Below are positions 1 to 11,314 of a stretch of DNA of 64,000 nucleotides, in pieces; within the stretch, counting starts at the first letter, position 1; each line of letters opens with the position of its first letter. Under the pieces are notes generated by a model, which was given only the letters and a program-made list of their open reading frames with translations, ran no database searches and was not told the origin of the DNA. Source of the DNA: Mycoemilia scoparia (lineage: Eukaryota; Kickxellomycota; Kickxellomycetes; Kickxellales; Kickxellaceae); assembly GCA_027575805.1 (NCBI GenBank), contig JANBPU010000001.1:186001-250000 (forward strand), given 5' to 3'. Made by a program: the position numbers and the translations under genes.

Positions 1-36
1 TGTTTATTCTAGACTATTGTGTTTTTACCCTTTACT

Positions 37-735
37 ATGAAAGCTACTCAGGAACACTGCCAGTATTGCTTCGATGTCCTTTTGTCCCGTCTTTTCGGCC
101 GCCCCTTAGCCCATGTGTCTGACAGCGAAAGCCCGGAATAGTAGGTTGCATGTCTAGTATTAAGATATATTCGTGATACTATAGACATGTGTTAAGCATT
201 TATTGCCCCTCACTTTCCTACGTTTAGCCCACTTTTTGTTTCGTGGCATAAGAATGTTGATGGTGAGGAGCACTTGCGTGGCTGCGTAGGAACATTCACG
301 GCCCAGCCTCTATACGAAGGGCTAAGGCGATATGCGATAGTGAGCTCCATGGAGGATAGCCGTTTCAGGCCCATAAACAAGGCTGAGCTTGGCTCTCTGA
401 CCTGCGAAGTCTCTTTGCTTACCGACTTTGAGGATGTTGATTATCCTATGGATTGGGAGATTGGCAAACATGGAGTGTGGATTGAGTTTGTAGACCACCA
501 TGGCCGTAGTAGAACCGCTACCTTTCTCCCACACATTGCAAAAGAGCAGGGGTGGACAAAGCTCAAGACAATGGAGCATTTGCTACGCAAAGGTGGCTTC
601 CGAGGCGAAATTACGCCTGGGACAATCGACTCCATAAAGTTAACTAGGTACCAGAGCAGTAAGGCCTCGCTGACCTACGATGAATATGTCGATGCCAGAA
701 GGTTAAAGCAGCACCAAGCAGACTCTGAAGAATAG
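37..735 (+). CDS. AMMECR1: AMMECR1-family protein
   Basis: Two exons, 37-140 and 228-735, joined across an 87-nt intron (GTAGGT to TTTAG), give 203 residues. The join turns TA|C into Tyr and restores the family run YPLFVSW, followed by LRGCVGTF (residues about 51-58), the signature block of AMMECR1 proteins. The N-terminal CQYCFDVLLSRLFG and C-terminal LTRYQSSKASLTYDEY also match the family as I know it, and the length is near that of a single AMMECR1 domain. The ATG at 37 is the first in frame, and the intron is needed because the first frame meets TAG at 139-141. The family is found in archaea and eukaryotes, and its biochemical activity is not firmly established. Neighbour SEC31 lies on the same strand 1.1 kb away with no obvious link. 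Confidence 0.9.
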
Positions 736-1840
736 TTTGCCAAACAGCTCCTTCCTACACTTGGGCATGCATGCCAGTAGACATTCCAGATTCCACAATG
801 TACCATAAATGGCCTTTAATACACACACTTGTAATGATATTAGCTTTCAAACAAAGTTCGAGATTTCTAATCGTGTTTTGAGTTATAGTGTTGCTATTAT
901 CACGACAGCTTAAAAGTAGGATTTGAATGGCAGGTTCTCCAAAAAAGTGAACAAAATGTGTTGGAATATAGGTCACATCCAACAACATATGCCCAATAAA
1001 TCCTTAAATACAGCCCTGGTAACCCCCCATCAGGGTGGCCACTCTTTTGGGATAGCGGTTATAGTGGTGTTCTAACCAAATGCTTTATCCAAAAAATATT
1101 TTGAACGGAGTCATGTTTAAAAATAGCTGGTGACTTGGGAAATCCTCGTACCTTTTAGGACCGATTCCCATCTTGAAGGGTGGTAGTCTTTTGGGTTAAT
1201 TAGATCTCAACGATTTTGTCTTCAACTTTGGGTAGACTTTGTGTGATGTGGCACTTTCTGGCTTGTCAGAGTCACACACACAAGCACACTTTCAACTACA
1301 GTGAAATTTCTATGAATAATGCTGATTGAGGAGGCAAAAGCCCATTTGCAAAGCCCTTGGCTGTTATATTAAGGCGCTGGGTACTGGTGTTCTGGCTGAT
1401 GATAAAATATATCTCGATGATGTGCTTCATATAACTGTTGAATAGGCAACTCGTCTAAGAGGCCTGGATGACTGTGTAGTGCTCCTACTATAACTAGCAG
1501 ATGGGCTTGGTGGGTTTATCACAGCCAAGCCAGAACAATTAATAGCCCATAATTTGGCCCTTTTAAACACAGTGATTCCGCACAGCTGTGATGCAGCTAG
1601 CCACTTTCATATAGACATTTGCGTTGGCACCCACTAGAAAGTTCGCACATTATTCCTATTACTAGGTATCCATTCTTGCAGAGAGTTTTATATTGTCTTA
1701 CTCTTCTCTTCTTTTCCTCATCTTCACATTTATTTTTGTCGAGAAGTGCCCAAAAGCTATAAAACACAGGGCACACTTTAATATATCAGCTATATCCTTT
1801 TTGGTTCAGGAACTGTGTAATTTAAAGTGGTGGAAGAGAG
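736..1840. other. Intergenic, AMMECR1 to SEC31
   Basis: About 1.1 kb without a gene I can support. It contains mixed AT-rich sequence, a short CA run near 1272-1287, and no long open frame. A stretch at about 1330-1660 can be read in one forward frame with only two stops, but this is not clearly better than chance. The 3' part should include the SEC31 promoter; a pyrimidine-rich patch sits at about 1690-1740. Confidence 0.6.
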
Positions 1841-4822
1841 ATGTATAATTTTGTCGACCGAACAGCAATCCCGGCATGGAGCTCCTTGCATAATCGCTCA
1901 CTAGTAGCAGCAGGTACCATTGCCGGCGCGATGGATGCATCTTTTTCGAGCAATTCTGAATTGGAGCTTTTTGAGGTTCCATACCGCTCGGAGAACACCA
2001 ACCCTAATTTAAAATTGGTGGGAAAGGTCTCATCTAAGTCTAGGTAGGCCATCTTGGTTGCAATTTATTGTACAAAGGTACAAGTCATGTAAATGATCAA
2101 TAAAATACAATGTCAATTCAAATTTGTAGATTCTATCGGCTCGCATGGTCAGATGCTTTAAAGGATCGTACACATGGCCTCATTGCTGGTGGTCTTGAAA
2201 ACGGCCTTCTCGAGGTCTGGGACCCAAAATCTATTCTTGACGGCAACGTGTGAGTTTTATGCCTATACTTTTCCAGCATATGCTACAAATAGCGTACAGC
2301 CTTAGTATGCATGATTTCTGATTCTGGTCTTATGGTCAAAATAGAGAAAAGAGCCTAGTTTTTTCCAATTCTAATCACCATGGCTCTGTGTCCGGCGTCG
2401 AGTTTAACCCAATCCAAGGCTCTCTTTTGGCCACTGGAGCTGAAAATGGAGAGGTATGTAGAGGAATTCCACATAGGCTATCGAGATCATTGAACTCTCA
2501 TCGTGTAGCTTAGTCATTAATTCATTTTGTTACAACCTTTATAGGTGCTAGTCTGGGACGTAAATAGCGACTTCAAATCATATTCTCCCGGAGCACGATC
2601 ACAGAGACTTGAAAAGATCACAGATTTGGCATGGAATAACCAGGTTCAACATATTTTAGCTACATCAAGCAATTCAGGTGCTTCTGTAGTCTGGGATCTT
2701 CGTAATCGCCGTGAGATCATTGCTCTCGTCTATAACGCTGGCATGGGTATGAATTCTATGGGGATGGGTCAAATGGGCGGGATGATGATGGGCGGAAACC
2801 GTCTTGGTATATCGTCGATATCATGGAATCCAGATAATGCTACCCAGCTTGCCACAGCGTCAGAGGATGACAACAACCCTGTTGTTATGATGTGGGATCT
2901 TCGAAATGCAAATGCCCCATCGGCTGTTCTCCAGGGTCACAGCCGGGGAGTGTTGTCCTTGTCTTGGTGCAAGAAAGATAGCAGCCTGCTCCTGTCAAGC
3001 GGCAAAGACAACCGCACCATTTGTTGGAACCCACAAACACAAGAAATTGTTGGGGAGTTACCTGTCGGAAATAACTGGGTATTTGATGTCCAATGGTGCC
3101 AAAATAATCCAAACTACCTCTCCACTGCGTCATTTGACGGCAGAGTCAATGTCTATCCTATTGAATCTTCAACAAAACAAGAAGAAGCACAGACAACCGT
3201 TGTTGACGATCCATTTGCTCCAAACGCTCTTTCAAGCCAGGGTTCCTCTCTTTATCTAAAGAAGGCGCCAAAGTGGCTTGCTAGGCCATGTGGTGCCACA
3301 TTTGGATTTGGTGGGCAGCTTGTGCACTTTGCAAAAGTATCCCAGGAGACTGCCGATCCAAACTCTATTGAAAGGCCAAAAGTTCTTGTCGAGAACGTTG
3401 TTAGTGAGCCACAGCTGGCAGAACAGGCCAAGCAGCTTGAAGCTCAACTTGAGAACAACCAGGCCACAAACGTATGCGACGCCCGCATTGGCCAACTGGG
3501 AGACTCTGATCCATCTCGGAGCTGGCATGTGCTGAGACTTTTGTTTGAGCCAGAAGCCCGCGAGAAGCTTGTAGAATTTTTGGGCTATGATAAGGCCAAG
3601 ATAGCCCAAGAACTTCAGAATATTGCTGAAAAGACGGCTGCTGACAAGAATCAGAATGCATCAGATGCAGATGCACCTCAGCCTGAGGCATCAGAAGGCA
3701 GCAAAACTGCCTATGAGGAGCATGGGGAGAGTCCATTTGATGGAACTACCGAAGGGAATGATAACGATTTCTTCAGCCAGAAAACCACAACTGCTGATTT
3801 CAGTCAGGATCAGTCAGCATTACATGGGGATTCCTATGCCAATGACAAACTTGTCTCTTCCCTTACACCTCTATTCAAAAATTCTTTCAGCATCAGCAAG
3901 GTCAATGATGGCGATAATGTTGAAGAGTCGATTACCCGCGCTATAGTTGTAGGCGAGATCGAGACAGCTGTAGAAATTTGTATTCAGAACAAGAGGTTCG
4001 CTGATGCACTTGTCATGTCAACTATTGGATCTCCTGAGCTCAAGCAGCGTGTTCAGAAAGCATACTTTGAATCCCGTGGTGCTGACTATTCGTATGCTCG
4101 CTTGCTTCATGGCATCGTGACTGATGATCTCACCGATGTTGTCAAAAATGCCGACCTATTCGAGTGGGAGCAGATTTTGGTCTTGTTGTGCACCTATACT
4201 CAAGGTCAGCAGTTCACAGACCTGTGCAAGGTTTTGGGATCCCGCTTGGAAATGGAAGCAAACAACCAGAGCCAAAATGGAAAGCCATCAAATGACCTGC
4301 TAAAGAATGCGGTTTTGTGCTACCTTGCCTCTGGACATTTGGAGAAGGTTGTTCATATTTGGATTGCCCAAGAAAGGGAAGAAGCAATGGCCTCGGGATC
4401 TGGTCCTCATGCTTCAGCCACAAAGCGCACGCAGGCGCTTCACAACCTTATCGAGAAGATATCTGTGTTCCGTACAGCTGTCGACTACATTGATCCATTT
4501 ATTACCAATGATAACACAGAAATCGGCCAAGGCCCCCCAGCTCAAGGATACCCTCTCGCCGCTCTCTATGATCACTACACGGATTATGCAGAGTTTTTGG
4601 CATCTCAAGGTATGCTGGATATTGCAGTCAACTATCTTAAGCGCACACCAAGCGGCTACAAGAGGATATCTCGTACGAATGAAAATGAGCTAGCAATTCT
4701 CAAACACCGGCTTGCGAATAGGGGTGTCTACCACTCCACCGTATCGCTGGATCTGCCCTGGAATGAGCACTTTGTTGGTCCTGATTACAGTAGAGAACAG
4801 CAGCAGCAGCAGCAGCAGCAAG

Positions 4823-4857
<35 letters not shown>

Positions 4858-6078
4858 AATGTTCAACCTCAGCAACAGTTCCCAACACCACAATATGGAC
4901 AGTTTGATTACCAAACCTCACAAGTGCCTTATTCTCAGCAGCCAACCGTCCCGGGCTTTGTGTATAATTCTCAGGACTACTATGGTGCTCAGCAACAGGC
5001 CTTTGGCTATCAAGGAGGGTACTCATCTGCTCCATCATACTCTCAGTCCACGTATCCAGTTTCTAGCTCGGGAATGGTATATGGAAACAATGCTGCTCAG
5101 CCATCAACCCTTGTTCCACCTCCACCTCCATCTATTAACAGGGGAGTTCCCTCTTCTCAGCCAACTCCTCCTCCTCCTCGTCAAGAGGGAGCATGGAATG
5201 ATCCACCTATCATGCAAAAGAAACCAAAGCCTTCTCAAAAGTCAAAGGGCCCAATAAACCCCATTACCTCGCCGTTTGCCCAAGCGGCAGGAACGCCACC
5301 TCCACCAATGACACATAATCAGGCTTTCCCTAACAGCAGCCATGGATCAATGCCACCACCCCCACCAAAGGGAACACTGCCCCCGAAGCCAGCAATTCCC
5401 CCACCAAGGCCATTCACAAGTGGACCTCCTCAACAGCAGCAACCAGCCCAACCACCACAACTACATCAGCAACAGCAGCCTCTCAGCCAAAACCCTCTGG
5501 CCGTCAACCCACCATACTCCCAGCCCCCACAGGTATACAACTCTTACCAACCACATGGTATGGCTGGTCCTTTCCCCCAGACTGTTGATGCATTTTCTCA
5601 GGGATATCAGTCCGGTGGGCAGCCTTCCACGGCTATAACACGTGGAAAGGTCGTGTCGCCAACCCCAAGCACTAGATCGCAAACACCACTCCCTCACAGA
5701 AACCAAACTCCTCAGCCTACCACAAAGTATCCACCTGGGGACCGTAGCCATATCCCCCCGGCCTGGATGGATATCTACAAGCAGCTGAATGCTTCTGCTG
5801 AAATTCTCTATCGTGGGGCAAACCCTGCCCAAGGCCGTGTAGTTGAAGATACCAAGAAGCGTATCAACGCCTTGTTTGATAAGATGAACTGTGATATAGT
5901 TCCCGACTCTGACAAGGTTTTGCCCAAGTTCAAGGAGCTTGCTGTTGCTTTCTCCCAGCGCAACTACCCGGCTGTTCTCGAAATTGTTACAGACACCATG
6001 AAGATATCTAGAGATCTGACAAAGGAGTTGATGGGTGTTAAGCGGGTAGCCACTTTACTCAGAGACATCCCCCACTAA
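1841..6078 (+). CDS. SEC31: COPII outer-coat protein Sec31
   Basis: Exons 1841-2043, 2130-2249, 2345-2453 and 2545-6078 give 1321 residues; introns are 86, 95 and 91 nt with GTAGGC, GTGAGT and GTATGT donors. Sec31 pairs with Sec13 to form the outer cage of COPII vesicles leaving the ER. The N-terminus begins with the family pattern DRTA..AWS and DASFSSNSELELFE, followed by a WD40 propeller (to about residue 390; note VQHILATSSNSGASVVWDLR) and an alpha-solenoid. Then comes a Gln tract (about 895-915), a long Pro/Gln-rich linker with PPPPP runs, and a conserved C-terminal helical domain. Length and order match Sec31 (about 1270 aa in yeast). An unusual Met/Gly-rich insertion sits inside the propeller at about residues 211-229. 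Identification is secure; only the exact propeller boundaries are estimated. Confidence 0.96.
4797..4857 (+). repeat. CAG/CAA glutamine-codon tract in SEC31
   Basis: A coding trinucleotide repeat. It starts as CAG repeats, is interrupted by a GAA (Glu), then continues as an almost pure CAA run. It encodes about 20 Gln in the disordered linker of Sec31. The codon switch lowers perfect repeat identity, which should limit slippage. Antisense frames through it read as poly-Leu or poly-Val and are not genes. Confidence 0.95.
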
Positions 6079-7439
6079 GAAAGCATATAGTGTCATACAT
6101 ACTACTATGGCTTCATGAGTGCCTTTTTTCTATCTTTATTTCAAGATACTATTTTCAAGTTTTATTCCATACTATCACCGTAAACATTACTGCCAACAAA
6201 TACATATATCCAAATTCTTTATCTAACATTGTACATAGTTTTATCGTTTCTTCTAGTAAGCCCTAGTAGTCTCAAATATCTCTAGGCTGCGTGTGTAGTC
6301 GTGTCTTTCTTGGCTCTGGGGAGATCGGCATTGTTATCGCAAACTGTTTCGTATGGCGTCTTTTTAGGCCAATTGATGAATGAGTAGGGTTTATATGCAC
6401 TTAAAGGGTTTCTTTGAAAATGAAATCAAAGCAAATTGGGACTGGCTATTTACGTACACAGTGCCATCATAAACATGTCTTGTAGCATGGCGGCTATATA
6501 GAACAAGAATAATGTAACAGCCGAGATGGTTGTCTACTTTTTACGAAATTCTTGTCCGACCATATACCAGACGTGGGGTTCTGTATATAAGCCTAGTTGT
6601 GAGTAACATGCCAAAACAAAAGGCAATGGTGACCCGAGGAGTTAGCCCTGAGTTTATGGCAATGGACGATTTAAAACCAGAGGCACAATCGTGAATGCAG
6701 CCAATTATTTTTTTGCTTTTTGGCAGAGCGGGGATACTTTCCAACAGAGTTCTGTTATACGCACTTTGACAGTAATCTGATAACTGTTTTAATGGTAGTA
6801 ACAGCAGGCCCAGGTAAGAGAACCATTATATCTCCAGGATTGAGAAAGTCAGGCTTCTGTGCTCTAAAAACGAGGCCAACTGGCAAATCAAACGCCATGC
6901 ATTTGTACGGGCCCGAGGATGATGTTTTTTGGAAAGGGTCATACGCTTCATGTAAACATCGCGCCTTCAGTTCTCCGTATTTAAAAAGAATGGTGGGTGC
7001 GCAAGAGAAGAGATAAAGAGAGATAGAAATATTTGTGAAGAACTGAAACATCTGTCCATAGTACTGTACATTTTGAAGAATCTTGATAGCCTTGATTTGC
7101 TTTACCTTTTTTCAAGCTCTTTCTACTATTTATTTAACCGCAAAAGTAAAACTTAAAAGACAAGTCGTAGAGCCTCGATAGGAGCAGGTAATATCTCTAC
7201 TCGTCCTCATCGTTTTAAACACATAAATGTAAGCTGTTTACACGACATTTTTGCTTTTGCTCAAAGTTCAATTAAGTGTTATAATATAATACAAAGAACA
7301 TAAAGACACCATCCGCATATTTTAACTGATGTTCAAAGCTCTATACTAAATATTGCAGCATCTGTGCACCAAAAATATAGAAGGGGACTCCAAATATTCA
7401 CCACGACTTGTGTGCTTATGAACAGCTAGTTTGTGCAAC
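6079..7439. other. Intergenic, SEC31 to receptor-like gene
   Basis: About 1.36 kb. The first 200 bp are SEC31 3' sequence, AT-rich with no clear signal beyond that. Minus-strand open frames at 6755-7051 and 6541-6744 carry some protein-like composition but match no family I know, and no splice join between them restores one frame. I see no repeat-element copy, tRNA or other RNA gene. The last 300 bp are AT-rich and probably hold the promoter of the downstream gene. Confidence 0.5.
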
Positions 7440-9248
7440 ATGCAGGCAGAAACATTTCTTGAGCTTGACCCGAATGCCTACGACTTTGCTACAAAGACGC
7501 TTTTTGCCATCAACCTTGTCTCTGCAGCAGCAGGAGGGATGATAATTGTCATAGTGATGTTCCTACGGCGGCTGCATCCGCCTGTTGCCTATACCGCCGC
7601 GTTCAGACTTAGCTTCTGGTTAGGAGTCGTGTGCATGATATCCCACACAGCATCAACAATCGCATCACGACTGCCCACCTATTCGCACAAAATCCAACAT
7701 AGCCAGTCACTTGGACGTTTCCTGGTATGGGCTCAGTTTGCAATGCCGCTGTGGTTCATATTGCTAAATTGCGCAATTGCAACAGATTTGCTACTATCCC
7801 AGCTTGTCCGCATCAAGCCATCTCGCCTGGCCAGGATTCACCGCTGGTATGTTCCAACCTCCTCTGGAGTGGCATTCATTCTGGCACTCCCGTTGCTTAT
7901 TTATCGCAACGAATACTATGAGGCACATAATGTATTTAGCGTCCAGTTTCCAAACGCGCTTTCTGTCACCCTATATTATGTCCTTGCCTTCGATATATGG
8001 ATTGCGATCGGCATTGTCTACTGTGCAATAGTCATTGGAATAGTCGTCACACATCTTATACGTCAAATACGAAGGAAGAGTCGTGCGCTACGCGAACAGC
8101 TGGTTATTCCTGGCGATATCATGGCGACGTCTTTAAAAAATTCACCAAACGAATGGCCACATCTGACAATAAGTCAAGACCTGGAAGACAATGCCAATAA
8201 CATCGCTAGCCACATAAATCAGCTTGAGCCGATAAGAAAGTCTAGTCATAGGAACAGCGCTACAGAAAATAGCAGCATTGAAGACTCACTTGAGTCACAG
8301 AGGAGAGACAGAATTGACAAACGCAATACCATAGCTTCAGATACAGATGTTCAGACAGTGAAGCCAACACACAGACCATCGCTCTACACCCTAGAACTGA
8401 TGGCACCATATGAATCTGTAAGCTATTCGAAAGGTCCAAGCACCGGTGCTACCTTAAATTCAGATACAGAAAGGCTTGGTGGCATTCCCACAGGACACAG
8501 CAGGGAGCGATCTTATAGTGAAGATACTGAGATGTTAGAAGAGGCCTATCAAGAACAGCATCCTGGGTCACAACAAGAGCACCAACAAATATGCCGCAGT
8601 TATAAAAGCAAGGATAATTCGTATAGGGATGGCGAGCATTCGGAGACTCCCCAGGAGAAGCAAGATAGCCCCAACATCCAAATGCTTGACAGTATTATAA
8701 AAAACAACTCCCTTGAATATCGATTCTCGTTAACACGTGAACAAAGGATCGAAATTCCCATACAAGGACTCGGAGTCAGCGATGGTCATCAGCAGGGCCA
8801 CCAGTGGGAAAAGTCACATAGTAGATCTACAACCAAAGCCAAAGCCACAAGCTGTAGCTATGATCCAAATGCAGGTTCCACAACACAATCTCCTTCGACT
8901 CCTAAAAGGATGTTTTGGAAAACACCGCCATTGTTTCTACTCCAAAACTCCAACAACAATGACTATAAGACTCAGTCATGGTCCAGAAACTCCAGACCGC
9001 CGACTTTTGCCATCTTTCGTCTATTGCTATACCCGCTTGTTCCTATCATTACTCTGACCTTAATGGCAGTTGTGCGCTGGGTTTGGTTCCGCTCAACCAT
9101 GCCCCCAAAGTATATAATCCTCAACCACAGCTCAGGGGTCCTCAGATCCAGCCAGGGCATTTTGTGTCTGGTTGTGTTCTTGCTAAACCCGGCACTAAAT
9201 AGGATATTTAAGGAGCTGCGCAAAAAAGCTGGGATACAAAAGGGGTAA
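7440..9248 (+). CDS. Seven-transmembrane receptor-like protein with long third cytoplasmic loop
   Basis: Single exon, 602 residues from the ATG at 7440; an in-frame TTG slightly upstream is not needed. Five hydrophobic helices lie in the first 220 residues: about 20-45, 52-76, 96-121, 138-156 and 173-208. They are followed by a basic stretch (RQIRRKSRALREQ), then about 300 polar residues rich in Ser, Gln, Glu and His. Two further helices follow at about 523-547 and 560-590, the last ending in NPALNRIFKELRKK. This 5+2 layout with a large loop before helix 6 is typical of fungal G-protein-coupled receptors such as the Git3/Gpr1-like and cAMP-receptor-like groups. Sequence identity to a named receptor was not recognised, so ligand and coupling are unknown. 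The loop could bind G protein or be phosphorylated. Confidence 0.75.
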   Translation: MQAETFLELDPNAYDFATKTLFAINLVSAAAGGMIIVIVMFLRRLHPPVAYTAAFRLSFWLGVVCMISHTASTIASRLPTYSHKIQHSQSLGRFLVWAQFAMPLWFILLNCAIATDLLLSQLVRIKPSRLARIHRWYVPTSSGVAFILALPLLIYRNEYYEAHNVFSVQFPNALSVTLYYVLAFDIWIAIGIVYCAIVIGIVVTHLIRQIRRKSRALREQLVIPGDIMATSLKNSPNEWPHLTISQDLEDNANNIASHINQLEPIRKSSHRNSATENSSIEDSLESQRRDRIDKRNTIASDTDVQTVKPTHRPSLYTLELMAPYESVSYSKGPSTGATLNSDTERLGGIPTGHSRERSYSEDTEMLEEAYQEQHPGSQQEHQQICRSYKSKDNSYRDGEHSETPQEKQDSPNIQMLDSIIKNNSLEYRFSLTREQRIEIPIQGLGVSDGHQQGHQWEKSHSRSTTKAKATSCSYDPNAGSTTQSPSTPKRMFWKTPPLFLLQNSNNNDYKTQSWSRNSRPPTFAIFRLLLYPLVPIITLTLMAVVRWVWFRSTMPPKYIILNHSSGVLRSSQGILCLVVFLLNPALNRIFKELRKKAGIQKG

Positions 9249-9501
9249 ATGACATTGTATTCAATACTAGTATATAGTATTCTTGTAGTGCAGTGAAATA
9301 GCGTATTTATTCATAATGGCGAAGTGCTTTCTCTCTGCCAATTTTTCGTTTTATCACAAATGGGGTTCGGTGGTATTTGTAGCATCTTACATTATAAATT
9401 TTCATTAGTAATATATATATGTATGTATATTATATGGCTTTATTCGACAACATAACAGACAAAAAAAAGGGTCCCCAAAAATATTACCAGAAATATTAAT
9501 G

Positions 9502-9520
9502 TATATATATATATATATAT
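9502..9520. repeat. TA microsatellite
   Basis: Nine to ten uninterrupted TA units directly abutting the left end of element copy A. TA is also the inferred target of that element, so insertion into a TA-rich site is plausible. Confidence 0.9.
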
Positions 9521-9623
9521 GGGAGACTATATTTGAAGAGTTGGTCGCCCATTTGGTTGTGATTGCCCCTATAATCATTGGCAGCCACCAAAAGGAGGTA
9601 CACTTCACAAATTATTACACATA
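9518..9623 (-). mobile_element. MITE-like inverted-repeat element, copy A
   Basis: Read on the minus strand this is about 106 bp and runs from a slightly damaged TGTG-AATAATTTGTGAAG end, through CCTCCTTTTGGTGGC and TGATTATAGGGGCAATCACA, to ACTCTTCAAATATAGTCTCCCA. It aligns over its full length with copies at 12177, 13433, 49488 and 52374. It has no coding capacity. One base in the terminal GGG triplet has changed. Confidence 0.85.
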
Positions 9624-10060
9624 TACATAATTATAAATACATCTGTTTTTTTGGTTCTTAACAAAAAAAGGAATTCTACATCATTTTGTGAACTCATACA
9701 TCATCAAAACTAATATTTGGTCAAAAAATAAAGCTCGAGATATAGTTCCTTGTAGAAACATAAAGGCATAATTTATCATACAATGGTTTATCAGAGGTGT
9801 ATGTTAATGTAAAATGTCTTGCTAAACGAGTTTTATCAACTTTTAATTGGTGATTGGTGAAACTAACTTATTGGACTTTATTACTGATAGACCATTTATT
9901 ACTGATAGCAAATTAATATATACATAGACAGCTGAAAGTAAATAGCTCTCGATATCTAAACCAAGGTATACTCAGCGGAGCAAAGTAGGGGGGAGCGCGA
10001 CAAACACTTCTATGGGGAGTATTTGTCTTGAAGATATGGAGGTAACTGTAGAAGCCCGCA

Positions 10061-11314
10061 TTACAAAAGGCAGGCCATAGCGTACGCAAAGTTCAGTGTT
10101 AACACCAGCATGGATGCATAGGAGAAAGTGTTGGGTGGTAGTGGCGATGCAGATGATTTGCCTTTACTAAATGTGTTGGTCTTTAACGAGCGGCTAGGAA
10201 GCTTATTTACCTGGGCAACCACATCGAATAAATCGCCCTTGTTATAGAAATCAACAGCAACGAAGTTTGGAGCCTTGTCCTTGAGAGTATCGTTGCACAT
10301 ATTCAGCTGATCCCTAAAGCTTTGGGCGCTATTGATATTCTGAACACCGTCATATATGGGTATGGGTAGGACATTTCCCAGCAAGGTTTTTTGGGTATAG
10401 GCAAAGTGGTTAAGAATTACTAGAGGCTTATTGGGGTGATCTGGTGAGCAGGGGAAGGTGGTTCCGTTTAAGACTTCGAATGATGTTTGTGCAACAAAGT
10501 CGCCCTGAGGAAGTAACCATGGAACCTCCTTTGTATTTGCGCTGCGATCACTGAAAACCACAAGGCGTTTGTTGTCATTGACCATGTCCCCAAGAGTGGG
10601 CCAATCTATGGAGCCATCTGTGATATTGGGTGCAAAGGCATATTTGTCTAGGCCGACGGCCTCAAAATTAGAAGCGATTTCCTTTGGAGCAAACGAGTCA
10701 ACGTTTTCAAAGAATATGGTGATGACTTCTTGGGTGTTGTCGTCGAGATAGCGCTTGAAGTGCGCAAGCTCGTCAACGAGAGGTCCATCGTAGAGAAGAA
10801 GGCACATAGTGTGGCAGAGCGATATCTCTGTTGTGCTATTGCTGGAAGAAGGTGGTTTCGGCTGGCCGGACCGCTTTCTTCGGACATTTATGCCAGGCGG
10901 AATGGTATTCCGGTTCTTTTGGTGAAGATCAAGCATAAATGCCCGGACACCATCGTCAAGCTGCTCTGTAATAGGAAGCTCCTGGTTGGCAGCAATGTTG
11001 TCTATTCTGTATGCAAATGAGTTGTGGGTGGCTGGGAAGGTAACGTCTGTGTAATTGCGGGAGCATAGCTCTTCGTATCCATTGCAAAGCCTCTTGGAGG
11101 AGGAGGAAGAGGAGGATTTGGGGCCGCGGGTCCTGAGTTTCTTTACAAGATCCCGTTTTGCATTGCTTATCTTTCTCATAGGACTCAATAGGACCCCGGA
11201 GCCCAGATCAGCATCGACATGGTTTGGGCTGAGACTCGCACCAACCACATATGTCGTTGCCAGCAAAACGAGTACAGCGACAGCTATTACTCTAGTATAA
11301 CACAGATCAAGCAT
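10061..11314 (-). CDS. Secreted PLC-like phosphodiesterase, probably GPI-anchored
   Basis: Single exon, 417 residues, ATG at 11314. An N-terminal hydrophobic signal (residues about 5-26) is followed by a Ser-rich basic stretch. Then comes a PI-PLC X-type barrel: FPATHNSFA with candidate catalytic His97, GVRAFMLDLH near 122-131, and LCHTMCLLLYDGPL with candidate His168. The C-terminus ends in a Ser/Pro patch and a hydrophobic tail (about 398-417), as in GPI-anchored proteins. PLC-like fungal proteins with this THNSF and LCH pattern are common; many lack a proven substrate. Ser/Thr/Asn content and several N-x-S/T sites fit a cell-surface glycoprotein. The gene converges with the receptor-like gene. 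Exact activity (inositide hydrolysis or other phosphodiester) is not shown by the sequence. Confidence 0.85.
   Translation of the reverse strand: MLDLCYTRVIAVAVLVLLATTYVVGASLSPNHVDADLGSGVLLSPMRKISNAKRDLVKKLRTRGPKSSSSSSSKRLCNGYEELCSRNYTDVTFPATHNSFAYRIDNIAANQELPITEQLDDGVRAFMLDLHQKNRNTIPPGINVRRKRSGQPKPPSSSNSTTEISLCHTMCLLLYDGPLVDELAHFKRYLDDNTQEVITIFFENVDSFAPKEIASNFEAVGLDKYAFAPNITDGSIDWPTLGDMVNDNKRLVVFSDRSANTKEVPWLLPQGDFVAQTSFEVLNGTTFPCSPDHPNKPLVILNHFAYTQKTLLGNVLPIPIYDGVQNINSAQSFRDQLNMCNDTLKDKAPNFVAVDFYNKGDLFDVVAQVNKLPSRSLKTNTFSKGKSSASPLPPNTFSYASMLVLTLNFAYAMACLL

Larger units (their letters stand above)
9249..10060. other. Intergenic with inverted-repeat element copy A
   Basis: About 0.8 kb between the 3' ends of the receptor-like gene and the PLC-like gene, which converge here. 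It holds a TA microsatellite (9502-9520), element copy A (9518-9623) and otherwise AT-rich sequence with no supportable gene. A small direct repeat around 9889-9909 (ATTACTGATAG, twice) is visible. Confidence 0.7.

Noticed and set aside
1010..1150. Possible sixth copy of the inverted-repeat element (GGTGGCCAC, TTTAAAAATAGCTGGTGAC).
   Set aside because: Only short scattered similarity; ends and order do not match the five accepted copies.
1330..1660. Forward frame with two stops resembling a decayed gene (contains LDDVLHITVE and AHNLALLNTVIPHS).
   Set aside because: About 100 codons with two stops is within chance when all frames are considered, and no family could be recognised.
4690..5038. 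Minus-strand frames of poly-Leu, poly-Val and poly-Ala.
   Set aside because: They are antisense reads through the SEC31 CAG/CAA tract.
6541..7051. Two minus-strand frames with protein-like stretches, possible pseudogene or spliced gene.
   Set aside because: No family match, no in-phase splice join between the two, and the opposite strand is equally open over part of the region.
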